From Eleusine coracana subsp. coracana (lineage: Eukaryota; Streptophyta; Magnoliopsida; Poales; Poaceae), in the NCBI GenBank assembly GCA_032690845.1, contig CM064424.1, positions 32,226,228 to 32,290,227 of the forward strand: a stretch of 64,000 nucleotides of DNA, in the 5' to 3' direction. Under the pieces are notes generated by a model. The model was not told the origin of the DNA. It did no database searches and saw only the letters and a program-made list of their open reading frames with translations. This document shows, piece by piece, positions 34,264-46,339 of the stretch. The first letter of the stretch is position 1. Each line of letters starts with the position of its first letter. Position numbers and translations under genes: made by a program.

Positions 34264-37172
34264 GGGTGTAACATATGAGGCTATCTCTACACAATGGTTT
34301 GCAGTTGCCACTACCTGAAACACTCAGTTGTTATTCATACACATATAGTCAGACTAATTCGTCTAGTTCATCACCTACGAGTTTAACATACATCAGATTT
34401 TTCAGGAGCGTCACTTTCAGTAGTTGATGGCACCAAGAAAACAAAACTGCTTATTCAGGTCCAAACGGGTGTTCTGTACAATTGAAGTGGTCGTTGTCCA
34501 CATTTCTGGATTGAACATGAAAAATAAATGCAAACGGTGCCACTTGGTTCAATTTGCCATCATTGCAGTCATTTTCACTGAGTCTCACTGACCGATTGAA
34601 TAATGTCTGGTTTAGCTCCGTTTTCACATAATTTTTCCCGGTAAGTAAGTATAAGAACATGAAGTGTGCATATCCATGAAGAGACTGAAGAAAATGATAT
34701 TACAACCTAGGACCAAAATGAGCAAGTGGGACGCAAAAATGGGGGACAAACAGAATCACCCGACGACCCAATAAACAGAGAGCCCCTTTACAATGGGCTA
34801 AAATGAATATGAGCCGTTCATTTCTTTTAATCTAACGATTTTGATAAATTTAGACTACTTTAACTTTCTAAGTAGTATGAAGTAGTATTGTAAAGTACCT
34901 CGAAAAGAAACACCCATGATACATCTTTTTTCTCCCGATAGCAGGGCACCAGATCTGGCCAGTATTATAAAATCTACACCATTAGATCAAACTACTGATC
35001 AGTATTTTAGACAATAAAACTCCTCGAAAAGAAACACCCATGGCACATCTTTTTTCTCCCGACGGCAGGGCACCAGATCGGCAATTGGCCAGCGAATTGC
35101 CGGTGGGTGTGCTCGTGCGATTCAGGATGCATGCGAGGCGGGATGCTGCTGGCCGCTTGAGGTGCCGCATTAGTAGCTAGCTTGGATGCAGGCTTGTCCG
35201 GCGACTGGCTGCTACCAGCATGCCGCCGTAAAATTTTCTTGGCCGATGCACTTTCTGCAATCTCCTTAAACACGCAACCAACAATGGCACAGAATGTTGT
35301 TTACTCGTTTCAGCCAACCATGCTCGTAACATATAATGATGCAAAGCGACTAGGAAGATGCAACTGGCTGGCGGCTGCTAACTGATCGTTTTCTTCAGAT
35401 AACGTAAGAACAGTCAGAAGCAACGGGACACTGCTTGCACAATTACCAACAAACTGATCCTACGAACAGCTAAATACTCATTGAAATGAAATCATATTTC
35501 TGAAAGTTTAGAGTATGCATACAGAGTTTACAGCCAACTGAATTCACTAGACCAATGAATGGATTTGTTCATCACACAGATTTACATTGGACTCAAGCAA
35601 AAATTAGTGTACAGCTGAATACCCAGAGAGAAATCCATCAGCACGAGTGCGCCAACTTGAAATTCAGGGAGACAAATTAAATATTGTTCGTCTGGAAAAC
35701 AGAGAAGATTTCTTCAAGCTATATCACCAAGTAGCCTGTGCTCGCTGCTGGTTCGTCCAACTGTAGGGAAGGAAGTGCAGAGGGTCAGAAGCGGCGTCAA
35801 GAGTCACGCTGTCGACGAAGAGGTGTTAGCATCGGAGGTGTGCTCTCGACGAAGAGGCGGCGGCGGCGGTGAAATTATACGTAGGGGTGTGTGAATTAAT
35901 TTTTTTTTTCTGAGAATGAGGGTGGCACTACTGTAATTGCTGGATTGGATAGTCAATTAAAATTTTACCCTTATAAATCAACGGTCTGATTTGATTATAA
36001 TACTTTCAGGTTTTAAGTAGTATAATCCACCGTAATGAAAGTCATAAACAGAACAAGAACACTTGAAAAAGAGCAGGAACAGAGGTGCACGTAGGACAGT
36101 TGAGCTGGCAGAAGAACATTATTTTCTTGATAGGCATGTTCATTACAGTGTGTTAAGAGATCATGTAGTGTGGTTCAATGTGGCACACGTGAAATCTTGG
36201 TCTGAGGTGTAGCTCATGACATGCCTATTTGCAATATTCTGTCACTGAAAATGTAATAGGTAATACTGAAAATGTCATATTTTGAATACTGATACTGGGA
36301 GTTATCTCCATGACAGTGGCATTAATTTACCAGCCGTAAGAAGTTTCAGGCAGAAACTTTACATACAATTCAAGCACGCCACATCATTTTTTCTTTTGTG
36401 GATTCTTTTTAACCAATCAGTACTTGAGCTGTGGATGCCAAAGTCTTAACCAAACTATTTTGTGGATTCTACAATGGGTTTTTGAACGGCATTACAATGG
36501 AACGGAAGGTGCAGTAAAAAGTCGTTTTAATTTGGTAGTTGTCCAAAATTTCAGTGTACTTCTTTCAGTTAATGAATGCTGACAATGACATAAAGTTAAT
36601 ATTAAGATTGAAATTTTATTGCACTGAAATAATTTAAGGAGAATTCCATCATATGGCAATAAGCATGAGGTTTGACTGGGTAATTTCTAAGTTGTACAGG
36701 TCGCATATAGATCTGGTAAATGTTTCTTTCAATCCGCCAGTTGTCTCTTTGGTCCTTAGTAATGGTAAAAGGTCTTTTCCTGTCGCATTTGCTGCAATCA
36801 ATGGAGTGAGGCTATCCACAGGTTCTTTGACATAATGTTATGAAGATGGAGGTGGCGTCCTTTGCCTTGGAATCAAACTAGTGATTTGTCGCTGAAGTAT
36901 ATTTATCAAACAAAATCAAGTACATGTCAAATCATAAATTTCTTAAACGTTTCTTTTTCAATGAAGATTTGTCATCAGTGGTTACTAATGTCAAGGATAT
37001 CCATGTCCTTTCGGCCATGGCCACAGTCGTGCATGCAAAATGTCAAGGATATCCATGTCTAATAATGAAAGAAGGCCTAATCCCAAAAAAAAAAGGTCTC
37101 ATTTGGCAGAAGTTTAAGCTTTTTAGCGGTCAAAGATCAACTTAATCATGGGACGTGTTTCCTTCTTTGTAA
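34264..37172. other. Intergenic region upstream of the receptor kinase
   Basis: No open frame looks real. It should contain the promoter of the minus-strand receptor kinase. Two small duplications stand out: about 65 bp at 34898 and 35022, and 19 bp (tgtcaaggatatccatgtc) at about 36989 and 37041. Confidence 0.5.
34898..35090 (+). repeat. Direct duplication of about 65 bp
   Basis: cctcgaaaagaaacaccca starts at 34898 and again at 35022, followed in both by ...acatcttttttctcccga and gcagggcaccagatc. The copies differ at a few bases and are 124 bp apart, about 0.6-0.8 kb upstream of the receptor kinase start. Confidence 0.85.
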
Positions 37173-37473
37173 GACCCTATTTGGATCTACTGAGATTTTA
37201 AGAATCCAGATTTTAGAATCCGCGAGATCTCGACACATGACAGATTTTTTTCCGGATTCTAAAATCTGGATTCTCAGATTTTAAGAATCTCATAATCTGG
37301 TTATACCCAACTAGAGCAAGATTTTGTATGCCAAAATACTCAAACCTCTTTGGATATTAAGAATCTGATTGGTATCCAAACATCGTCATCCAGATTTTAT
37401 TTAGATTTCGGATTCTAAAATCTTAATATAAAAATCAGATTTTAAAAATCTGAATTAGATCCAAGCAGGGCCT
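37173..37473. mobile_element. MITE-like element
   Basis: About 300 bp with inverted ends: gaccctatttggatcta at the left and, in complement, ggccctgcttggatcta at the right. Inside, aatccagattttagaatccg (37203-37222) is perfectly complementary to 37253-37272. AT-rich, no coding frame, and the tttggatc-type end is common in grass MITEs. I could not find a clear target duplication, so the superfamily is not assigned. Confidence 0.65.
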
Positions 37474-37859
37474 AGGCTTATGTCATCCACTGTGTGTTAT
37501 ATATTGTTAGCCATCAGATCTAGATTCAAAAATTTATAATTATTGTGACATCCCATGTTACAAAAAAAAAGAATTTAACTAAACCCAATGTTAATTGAGG
37601 GCTAATTAAAAATATAATTAATCAAGGTGCCAAAGAATAAAGGAAGAAAATTAATTAATTAAATCCAGAATATCCAAATGAGGCCATTCTCAAACATCAC
37701 AAAAACCCATGGAATTTTCAAAATTAATCTAACTGATTTAGCTCATGCAACCAAAGGTAAAGTTGGAGCACGTGATTCGCTAGGCATACACAAAAATCGG
37801 CGTGAGGTTTGGAGCACTGGAACTTGGTAAATTTCGGCCAAACCCGAGCACTGTCAGAG

Positions 37860-38063
37860 TCAAGGCCAAGTCAACCCTTCTCTTCCTCCGTGGCCAACCC
37901 CAGCTCGACACCGGAGTACTCGATCACTATGCCGCCATCGATCACTGTCGCCCCACTCCAGCCACTGCATCACCAGGTCCCTCCCCTGTGCCACTGGCCA
38001 GAATTGAAGCCCCTTCCCGCCGACAACCATCCCCTGGCCGACAGCGCAACACTCCCGTCCTCT

Positions 38064-38099
<36 letters not shown>

Positions 38100-38725
38100 G
38101 CCGATCAACAAATAAGGGCAGCAGCTCGCTTGGTCCTCAGCTCACGCGCTCTCTCAGCTCACAACCAACCCTCACACCCTCCAGAACGCCCCAAGCGCCG
38201 GCACCAACTCTCCTCCTCTCTCTCCCGCGAACCCGAGCCCAGAGCCCTGTTTCCCTCGCCATGGCCGTCGTCGCGCCCAGCCCTGCCTAGGTAGCTTCCC
38301 CCTCTCTCTTTCTTTCGCAAATCGATGCGCCAAGGAACCTTCTCGCAGCCCCCTGACCCTCTCCCTCCTTCGTGCAATGTCCTCGCCAGAATTCACAAAG
38401 TTCGGAATCGCCGCCGTCAGGATCCGGCCGCCCCACCAACGAGAACCTCCCTTTGGTCATCCCCATCGCCTTCTTCCTCGACGCCGGTCATCTGCGGGCC
38501 TAGGTGAAGCTCACCAACCCCACCCCATTCCTTCTTGACCTCTGTGTAGAGCGCGCGACATCGCCGAAGCCACGCCCTGTCTCCGCTGCCGCCGTCGGCA
38601 TTGCTCCGGTCACCACCGTCGGTCGGCGACCCCCTAGGGTTGCTCGCCGTCGAGTGTACGGCCAATCGGTGCCGGTCCCGAGCGATCACCCTCACGGAAT
38701 CGCGCCACGGCGAGCGCTCTGGTGA
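37860..38725 (+). other. GC-rich island inside the LTR of A
   Basis: High GC, rich in CCG/CGC and Pro/Ser/Arg codons in all frames, with open frames up to about 160 codons that have no recognisable domain and overlap one another. I read it as noncoding leader-like sequence. Similar islands lie in D's LTRs (about 51650-52000 and 62270-63430) but differ in length. Confidence 0.5.
38065..38096 (+). repeat. (CT)n microsatellite
   Basis: About 16 CT units within the LTR GC island. Pyrimidine runs of this kind are common in plant leader regions. Confidence 0.95.
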
Positions 38726-41270
38726 TTATCAGTGAACTTTGGTTTGAACTTTGAAATTCAATAACTCGTGAAATAAAAGTCCAAAAATTGTGAATCCAAT
38801 TTTGTTCGACTCATAAAATCTCCCTCCACCAGAAAAATAAGTTGAAGTCCAAGGTTATGCAGTAAATTAATTTATTAAATTCCTTAAATTTACAATCCTA
38901 ATTTGCTTAATAAATTCATAAGTAAATAAATATAATTGGTAAATTCATGAAACTTGCTCAGTGATCATTTCATGGCATACCTAAACTTTCTGCAAAAGCA
39001 CATTTCCATTTATATGCATATTTTTAGTATTATTGCAAAGTCTTCATTTTCAGTAATTGAATTTATATACATTATTGGCTAGGGATTTATTCAGGAAATT
39101 TGGTAATCCTGTTCCTTATGCACTTGTACGCACCTATGAAATTCCATGTAAAATCTGAAGCAACTTAAGTATACTTTTTTCTATCAAATTGGTCACTTGA
39201 TAGTTAACTTAGGAATTTCCATATGAATATTGCCTTTATGTGCATTTAGTTAGAAGCAAGAATAAGTTTACCTCTGGAATACTCATGCAGAATAATTCAT
39301 CTTAACATTACAGTAGAAAGTCTCGTTTCTATTGACATGCTCATGGTTCCTAATTAAGTATATATATATGCACCTAGAGCTATTCTATCTAGATCAACTT
39401 TGTTAACCTCATATCTTATGATGGCCAATTGCACAATGGTTACTTTAGATACTTTGCTCAAAAACAAACTTTCTAAAGTATAGGACTAGTACTACGTTTT
39501 CATGTCACCATCATCATGTAATGCCATGTGATTCTCATCTATGCTATGCTCATGTTTAGGGTAGACATACACTAAGTTTTGATGCATGAAACCCATGTTC
39601 TGTTAATTAGACGTTTGTCCCCTTCAAATTCAGTGGTTGCCATGTCATCCATGTGTGTGCATACACATTTATTCATGAGTATCAGTTTCATTAATCTTAT
39701 TGTTGAGGAAGTGCCATGAATCATCATGCCATTCATTTCATCTTTAGTTAAGGAACTCCATGAAACCTTGTGTATTCCTCCGTATTTATGCATTATTCAT
39801 TTCATATAGGGATCGAGACCAAGGAGATCACACCGGACCAGCCGGGATCTGAAGTGAACTTTGGTGAAGACACTAACTATGAGCACTCCCAAGGCAAGCC
39901 CCGGTGCATACCCAATTAATTTTTGAGTCCTTTATACTTTGTCACAAGTTAGGAATGTTGTGTTGTGCATTAAGTGTAGGACTTGGATGGAACCCACTTG
40001 CATACTCTAGCAATGACCTATAATTAGTTTATGTTAGTAAGCTTTTTCGTTAGCGAATGCTATGCTTAAACTAGTGGAGTCGATGGTAGGTTATAGATTC
40101 AACTATGGTTCACTTGATTAATGAACTTGATAAAATGGAGCACCTATCATTACAACTCTGTGGACAAGTATTGAACAGTACCAAGTACATACCTTTAATA
40201 TGGGAATTGGTAAACCTAGTAACTGGGGCATCGTATTGTTGGACGGCCATACTCATCGATCCAGAGGTGATGCGAACAGCATGGTGGTTGCACGGGTTTG
40301 AGGACCGCTGGAGAGTGCATGGGTTAAGCCTCGGATACGAAATACTGTATCACGGGGAGGACGTGTACTCAGGATCGATGACCCCGGATCGACTTTATAG
40401 CAATCTTGTGAACGGTGGCCATACGTGTTCTTAAGTGATGCGTATGTCGTGTATTTGGGTTTTCCCTGCAGGATGTAAATCAATTCGAATTGCCGTTCCT
40501 CGCGGTTATGAGTACCTCTTGTTCGAACAGCGACAATGATATGTTAAGTAGTAAAGTTATGGTTATGTTTCTGAAATTTACTTATGCTATGGCTACATAT
40601 TGCTATGATGTATTGCTCTTTACTTATGTTCAAGTCTTAGCAGCAAGATAGACTCACCGTAGCTATTTTCTGCAATAAGCAAAGTAAAATCTTGATTAAG
40701 GAAATGAAAGTACAGCATAGAACTAATAGGAGCTTTTTATGCAATTATCAAATAAACCCGGCCAGCCCCCTCCATACTAGGAGTCGGTTTTAGTAAACCT
40801 TTTGACGGGTAAGTCTTGCGGAGTATGTTAGATACTCAGGCTTTGCGATTATGTTATTTTTCAGGTTTCCCTCAAGCTACTTATTGTGATTGTTGTAATA
40901 AGGTGGTTTGGGAAGGTGAGGAGCCTCAGAACTGGACCATTGAATGGGTCCCTAGCTCTCCTAACTGTGATGAGTGAGCCATCGCCATACGGCTGGCATG
41001 GTTCACGTAGGTGATCGACGTCGTGTTTTGTTGCTTTATCGCTTCCGCACATTTATGTAATATAAACCAAGGACATATGTATTGTATTGTATTGTAATCT
41101 GAACTTGCTTCCGCTGAAACTCTCGAATTTGTAATATTATGCATTCAGTAATGTAACTTTGTAAATGATGAATATTCATGTGTGAATGCTATGTATGGTT
41201 ACTTCGTTAATCATCTCCCGAGATGATCCTGTGCGACACACTCTACTTTTTGGAGTAGGGTTGCCATAGC

Positions 41271-41284
41271 TGGTATTAGAGCCA
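41271..41284 (+). other. Primer binding site of A (tRNA-iMet type)
   Basis: tggtattagagcca differs by one base from tggtatcagagcc and lies just after the LTR. Element D has the same kind of site at 54169. Confidence 0.8.
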
Positions 41285-42461
41285 TCTTAGGATAAGCTAC
41301 ACACAAATGAGCATTTCAAAATGTAAATAAGCCGTTTTTACGCCTTACGGTGAGGTACGAACTAGTAGTGCCCACATAAGACTCTTGTAGGTGGCAAAGC
41401 TAACCCTGGGTTATGTTTGTTTAAATTACTTGCAACTACGGATTCTTCAATGAAGGTATGTCAATTTGAACGTATCGGTTGCGCTGTAAATACCGAACGC
41501 CTTCTGGGTGGGCAAAGACCTGGGCTTTGATTGATGCGCGAACCGAATGCGTTTAAACGTCGGCTGCCTTCCGGGTGGGCAAATACCTGGACATAAACTG
41601 TCATTGTTATTTTGGCTTGTTTCTTTTGAATTTGATGTATTGCTTCCGAAATGGATCTCTTGCAGGTATACTAACCACATGTAGTTCATTAGACAAATGT
41701 GCGAGAGGTGTGTGTGCCACCGAAAGGATCAAGCTATATAATCGGTCAAGTTTTTCTTTTGTGAGGATGTAGGAAACCGTCATGTTGAGCATTTACATTC
41801 ATACATGTCATATGCATTCATCCTCACTAAATCATGTAAAGAGTTCACTAAGATTGCAAACTGGTGAAATGACCAAGTTTTGGGCGAATTTGAATCCCTA
41901 TGGCATCTAAACCAAAAACTTGAACTCACCGATAAAAATCCAACCTTGCCAGAAAAGTCAGTTTAACCAAAACAAGCATAACTTCCTCAATTTTAATTCA
42001 ATTAAGGTGAATAAGTACTCGTTGGAAAGCCTAGGTTTTTCTCTACATGTTTGGTTTAGGAACTTTGTCTTGGAAAAATCTGGAACTGGGTCGAATTTTG
42101 CAAAAATAGTAGCTTTTTCTGGAAGTCAGAAATTGCTTCATTTCTGTTCCCTGAATTTGGATGATCATAACTCTCAGAGACTTTATTGGATGGATATGTG
42201 TGAGTATGCGTTGGAAAGGTGATGAAATTCTCCACAACATTTGTAAAACACAAAAATTTTAATTTTGTCCAGAAGCTAAGCATTTTTGCACATTTCTGCG
42301 GTATGCTCCGTCGACCGTAGAAATTTGTCGTTACCGGTCATTAAACAGATCGGGAACCTCGTATCTTTTCTTTTACCAATCACTCCTTATAATATTTTAA
42401 GCATGTGTGCTTAGTGGGATATTAAGTTTTGACTCACCCCAGCAAAAATTTATTGCGGCAG

Positions 42462-43093
42462 ATGGTTGTTGGCAAGCTCGTGGAGGACCCCGATTACCTT
42501 GCCGCCCGCATTCTCGAGTTGGAACGAGAGCGCGAGGCGCTGCTGTCCACACTTGTTGCCCGTGATGCCCAGTTTGTGAAGCGTGGCACTAAGATTTCAT
42601 ATCTTGAGGACAAGCTGCACACTAGCGAGCTGGAGCGGGCCGATCTTTTCAAGCAACTCCATAATGCTCAGCTCATCATCGAGGGCGATGCAAGCGATCA
42701 GTTGCAGGAGCAACTGAACCAACACAATGCCCAGCTCACCGCCGCCCAAGAGGAGATTTACTCTCTTCATGGTCAGGTCACGCTCTCTTGGAGGAGCGAA
42801 GTGAGCTACAGGCTCAGTGCAAAGAAGCTCAAGATGCGCGGGATGTGATGGAAGGAAACCTCAACAATGCTCACGTCATCATCGCGCAGCAAGAGCAGCT
42901 CATTGGGCATCTCCAAGCTGCTAATGGCCAGCTGAACACTATCCTTAACGATCAGCTACCCATTCCACTCGCAGTGATTCCCCCCGATGACGCTGATTTG
43001 AGTGAGAACGATGATTCCGACGTCGACTTCGAAGCACCCCCTAGACCGGGTGATATGGACATGGAGTCCGATGGTGATAGCCATGCCGGGTGA
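42462..43093 (+). pseudogene. Coiled-coil ORF upstream of gag in A
   Basis: ATG 42462 follows a 3' splice-site-like context (tattgcggcag|atg). About 108 codons run in one frame, then a one-base shift near 42785 leads to about 100 more, ending HAG-stop at 43093. Nearly the whole product is predicted coiled coil by heptad pattern and Glu/Gln/Leu content (ARILELEREREALLSTLVAR; DARDVMEGNLNNAHVIIAQQ), with an acidic tail (NDDSDVDFEAPPRPGDMDME). Element D has a matching ORF (55457-56329). It is separate from Gag, has no enzymatic motif, and its function is unknown to me; a structural or RNA-transport partner of Gag is a guess. Confidence 0.65.
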
Positions 43094-43465
43094 CCGAGTA
43101 GTAGTATGTACGTAGGGTGGAGATCTCATGAGACATCGTAGTTGTATGTGTATAGTGCTAGTAATGCTAAGCTAAGTTGTAGCCTAAGCTCTCCAAGATC
43201 GTTTGGTGTCATGTTTCGAGTGATGTAACCAAAGACTTGCTATGTATCAAAGTTTCATCACATGTATGTATGGTTTTTATCATAATTATGTTGCCTATGA
43301 TGTTGGAAATTATGGAATTTAAGTTATCTCTTATGTCCGCATCGTTTACTTGTCAAGCCTTTCAATTATGAGCAATCTGGAATTTTATTTTGTCACCATG
43401 TCATAGCCTTGTTATCATATTGTCTCACGTGATGATCGGGCTAACATGCTTTGTTCATGTGTCAG

Positions 43466-44620
43466 ATGCTGCAAACTTGCCGCGGTGGAGAAAACGTCGG
43501 TGATGCTCCGGGTGCCTCGAACGTTGGTCGAAACAGGCCGCTGCCCAACGCGCCACCCATGACAGCTATGGAGCAGCTCATCCATAACCAGAACGAGATG
43601 TTCCACATGTTCTTGGAGAACATGAACCGTCAAGGAGCTCCCGGACCACCACCACTCCAGCAGCGGGAATCCTCCTACAGCGACTTCTGGGTGACTCACC
43701 CGCCCACCTTCGGAGAAGCCGATGATCCTCTAGAAGTGGATAATTTTATTCGCACTCTAGAGTCGAAGTTCGATCTCCTCCACTGCACCGAGCAGCAGAA
43801 GCCCCTCTTCTCCGCGCAGCAGCTCCGTGGCTCCGTAAGTGCTTGGTGGGCCAGTTTCACCGCCGCTCTCGCTGCTGGTCACCAAGTCATATGGGTGGAA
43901 TTCTGCACAGCTTTCCGTGCGCACCACATCCCCGCTGGACTCATGAAGCGCAAGTTGCAGGAGTTCCTCTACTTGAAGCAAGGCTCCGGAACCGTGCAAG
44001 AGTATGCATGGAAATTTAATTACCTGGCTTAGTACGCGTCGTATCACACTGACACGGACGAGAAGAAGAAGGATTGTTTTTGTTCGGGTCTTACCCCGAA
44101 GCTGCAAGACCGCTTGGCACAAGTCACCGCCGGCACATTCAATGATTTGATGAGTGCCGCCATCATGCAAGAAGGTGCCACCCATGCCAACCAGGAAGAC
44201 AAGAAGAGGAAACATGCTATGGGAAGTTCATTCGGCTGCACACCGCCCAAGTACAAGCTAGCAATCACCTCCCCAACTAGACAGAAATTCCGGGCTGCGG
44301 TTCCATCGGGAGGAGGATCCGGTCCATCATTCCCACAGCAGCACTCTCGATTCCATGGAGGCAACCAGCAGCAATCTTCTGGTTCTCGCCCTCCGCAGCA
44401 GAGTAATCAAGTGGCGAAGACCAACTCCTCGCAGCCGTGTTATAACTGTGGCCGCACCGGTCATTTTGCTAAGGAGTGTCGGTTCCCAAAGCGCAACCCG
44501 AACAACAACAAGAACAATTCCAACACTTCCAGAAACAACAACAACAACCACAACAGCGGCAGCAACAATGGCAGCAATGGAAGTCGTCCCTACTCTTTTA
44601 CCCCCACGCACAAGAATGGC
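43466..44620 (+). pseudogene. gag of A
   Basis: ATG 43466 lies directly after gtgtcag (AG|ATG). Gag core: YSDFWVTHPPTFGEADDP, VDNFIRTLESKFDLLHC, WWASFTAALAAG, FRAHHIPAGLMKRKLQEFLY. One in-frame TAG (44030-44032) replaces what is most likely a Gln codon. After a Gln/Ser/Gly-rich linker comes an intact CCHC zinc knuckle, CYNCGRTGHFAKEC (about 44439-44480), then an Asn-rich run. Gag and pol are in one frame with no frameshift. Gag forms the particle and packages element RNA. Confidence 0.88.
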
Positions 44621-46339
44621 CGAGTCAACTATACCATGGTCGAAGAGACCCAAGTTGGAGAACCCGTTCTCGCGGGTACGTTCTCGATCAACCAACATGC
44701 TGCCATGGTTCTTTTTGATTCAGGAGCAACACATGATTTTATTAGTCAAGCATGTGTGAATCATTTGAAAATCACCCCCACCACTATGGGAACACTGTAA
44801 ATCATCACATCTCCCAGTGGAAAAATAAGAGCTCATCTTGAGTTAAGAAAAGTGCTACTTAAGCTAGCAAACAACATATACCCCACTTCCCTAATAATCT
44901 TAGATGGCCAAAGCATCGACATAATTCTTGGTATGAGATGGATGAGTAGTCATAAAGCCATTCTGCACGTCGAATCACGGGAAATCCATTTGGACTCACC
45001 CTTACATGGCCCGTCTATTCTCCGATTGCCATATCCCAGGTCGGCCACTTCTCAAGTGTGTCATGTTGAAGGAAAAGAGCTAGCAGAGATTCCAGTGGTA
45101 TGTGATTTCCCCGACGTATTTCTGGATGATTTGCCGGGAATGCCTCCGGACAGGGATGTTGAGTTTAAGATTGAACTCATACACGGTACAGCGCCTATCT
45201 CTCGTAGGCCGTACAAAATGGCTCCTAATGAGTTAGCGGAGTTGAAAGAGCAGTTACAAGAGCTTATGGACAAGGGCTACATCCGACCAAGTTCATCTCC
45301 CTGGGGCTGTCCCGTTCTATTTGTGAAGAAGAAAGACAAGACCCTACGCCTATGTGTTGACTATAGGCCGTTGAACACCGTAACCATCAAGAACAAGTTC
45401 CCTTTACCTCGAATCAATATTCTCTTTGATCAACTAGTGGGTGCTAAAGTCTTCTCCAAGATTGATCTCCGATCCGGTTATCATCAAATAAAGATCCGAG
45501 CCAAAGATATCCCAAAAACAGCTTTCTCCACTCGATATGGTCTCTTCGAATATCTTGTCATGTCTTTTGGTCTCACCAACGCTCCAGCCCACTTCATGTA
45601 TTTGATGAATTCCGTATTCATGCCCGAGTTGGATAAGTTTGTAGTGGTATTCATTGATGATATTCTGATCTACTCTAAGTCCGAGGAAGAACACGCTGAA
45701 CACCTCCGCATTGTTCTACAATGACTCCGAGCTCATCAACTTTACGCCAAATTTAGCAAGTGTGAATTTTGGCTAAAACAAGTTCCATTCTTGGGTCACC
45801 TCATATCAGCGGAAGGAGTAGCCGTGGATCCTAGCAAAGTAGAGGATGTGCTGAATTGGAAAGCTCTGAAGTCGGTCAAGCAAATTCACAATTTCCTTGG
45901 TCTTGCCGGTTATTATCGGAAATTCATTCCCAATTTCTCAAGCATAGCCAAGCCTATGACCAAGTTGCTGGAAACGGATGCTAAGTTCAAGTGGAGTAGT
46001 GCATGTGAAGAAGCTTTTCAGTCGCTCAAGAAGCATTTGACAACCGCTCCGATTTTGGCTCAACTCGATATCACCAAACCGTTCGATGTTTATTGCGATG
46101 CCTCCAGCACCGGATTAGGTTGTGTGCTTATGCAAGAAGGCCATGTCATTGCCTATGCCACACAATAGCTCCAAAAACATGAGCAAAATTATCCCACCCA
46201 TGATTTAGAATTGGCCTCCATTGTCCTAGCCTTAAAAACCTGGCGCCACTACTTGCTCGGTAATCTTGTTAATCTCTACACCAACCACAAAAGCCACAAA
46301 TACATCTTCGCGCAACAAGAACTGAACATGAGGCAGCGC
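44621..46339 (+). pseudogene. pol of A: protease, RT, RNase H (truncated)
   Basis: Continues gag's frame. Protease motif LFDSGATHDFIS (about 44711). RT: PYKMAPNELAELKEQLQEL, GYIRPSSSPWGCPVLFVKKK, LCVDYRPLNTVTIKNKFPLP, FSKIDLRSGYHQIKI, and the active site VVFIDDILIYSK (about 45650). RNase H: ITKPFDVYCDASSTGLG, HDLELASIVLALKTWRHYLL, up to NMRQR. In-frame stops at 44800, 45724 and 46168; the last two fit CGA to TGA and CAG to TAG by comparison with element D. Integrase is missing because element C interrupts here. Confidence 0.9.

Larger units (their letters stand above)
37544..41266 (+). repeat. 5' LTR of A (about 3.7 kb)
   Basis: Starts TGTGACATCCCATG, like TGTGA-type starts of element D's LTRs (51188, 61788), and ends at about ttgcca, four bases before the primer site. 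It contains a GC-rich island (about 37900-38720) with a (CT)n run, then AT-rich DNA. Short blocks at about 39810-39900, 40437-40520 and 40850-40980 are conserved in D's LTR. The 3' partner is outside the window. Confidence 0.75.
37544..46339 (+). mobile_element. Element A: Tekay/Del-type Ty3/gypsy retrotransposon, truncated in RNase H
   Basis: 5' LTR (37544-41266), iMet-type primer site, an extra coiled-coil ORF, gag and pol as far as RNase H, all on the plus strand. At 46339/46340 the pol frame stops abruptly at NMRQR and element C begins. The integrase and 3' LTR should lie right of the window. The assignment to the Tekay/Del group rests on close similarity to element D, which keeps part of a chromodomain. 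Confidence 0.85.

Noticed and set aside
37802..38294. Open frames of about 160 codons in the GC-rich LTR island of A
   Set aside because: Two frames are open at once over the same DNA, the composition is simple Pro/Ser/Arg, and no domain is visible; this is expected from GC-rich low-stop DNA.
39572..39793. 73-codon minus-strand frame in the LTR of A
   Set aside because: AT-rich LTR region, no motif, not conserved in the LTR of D.
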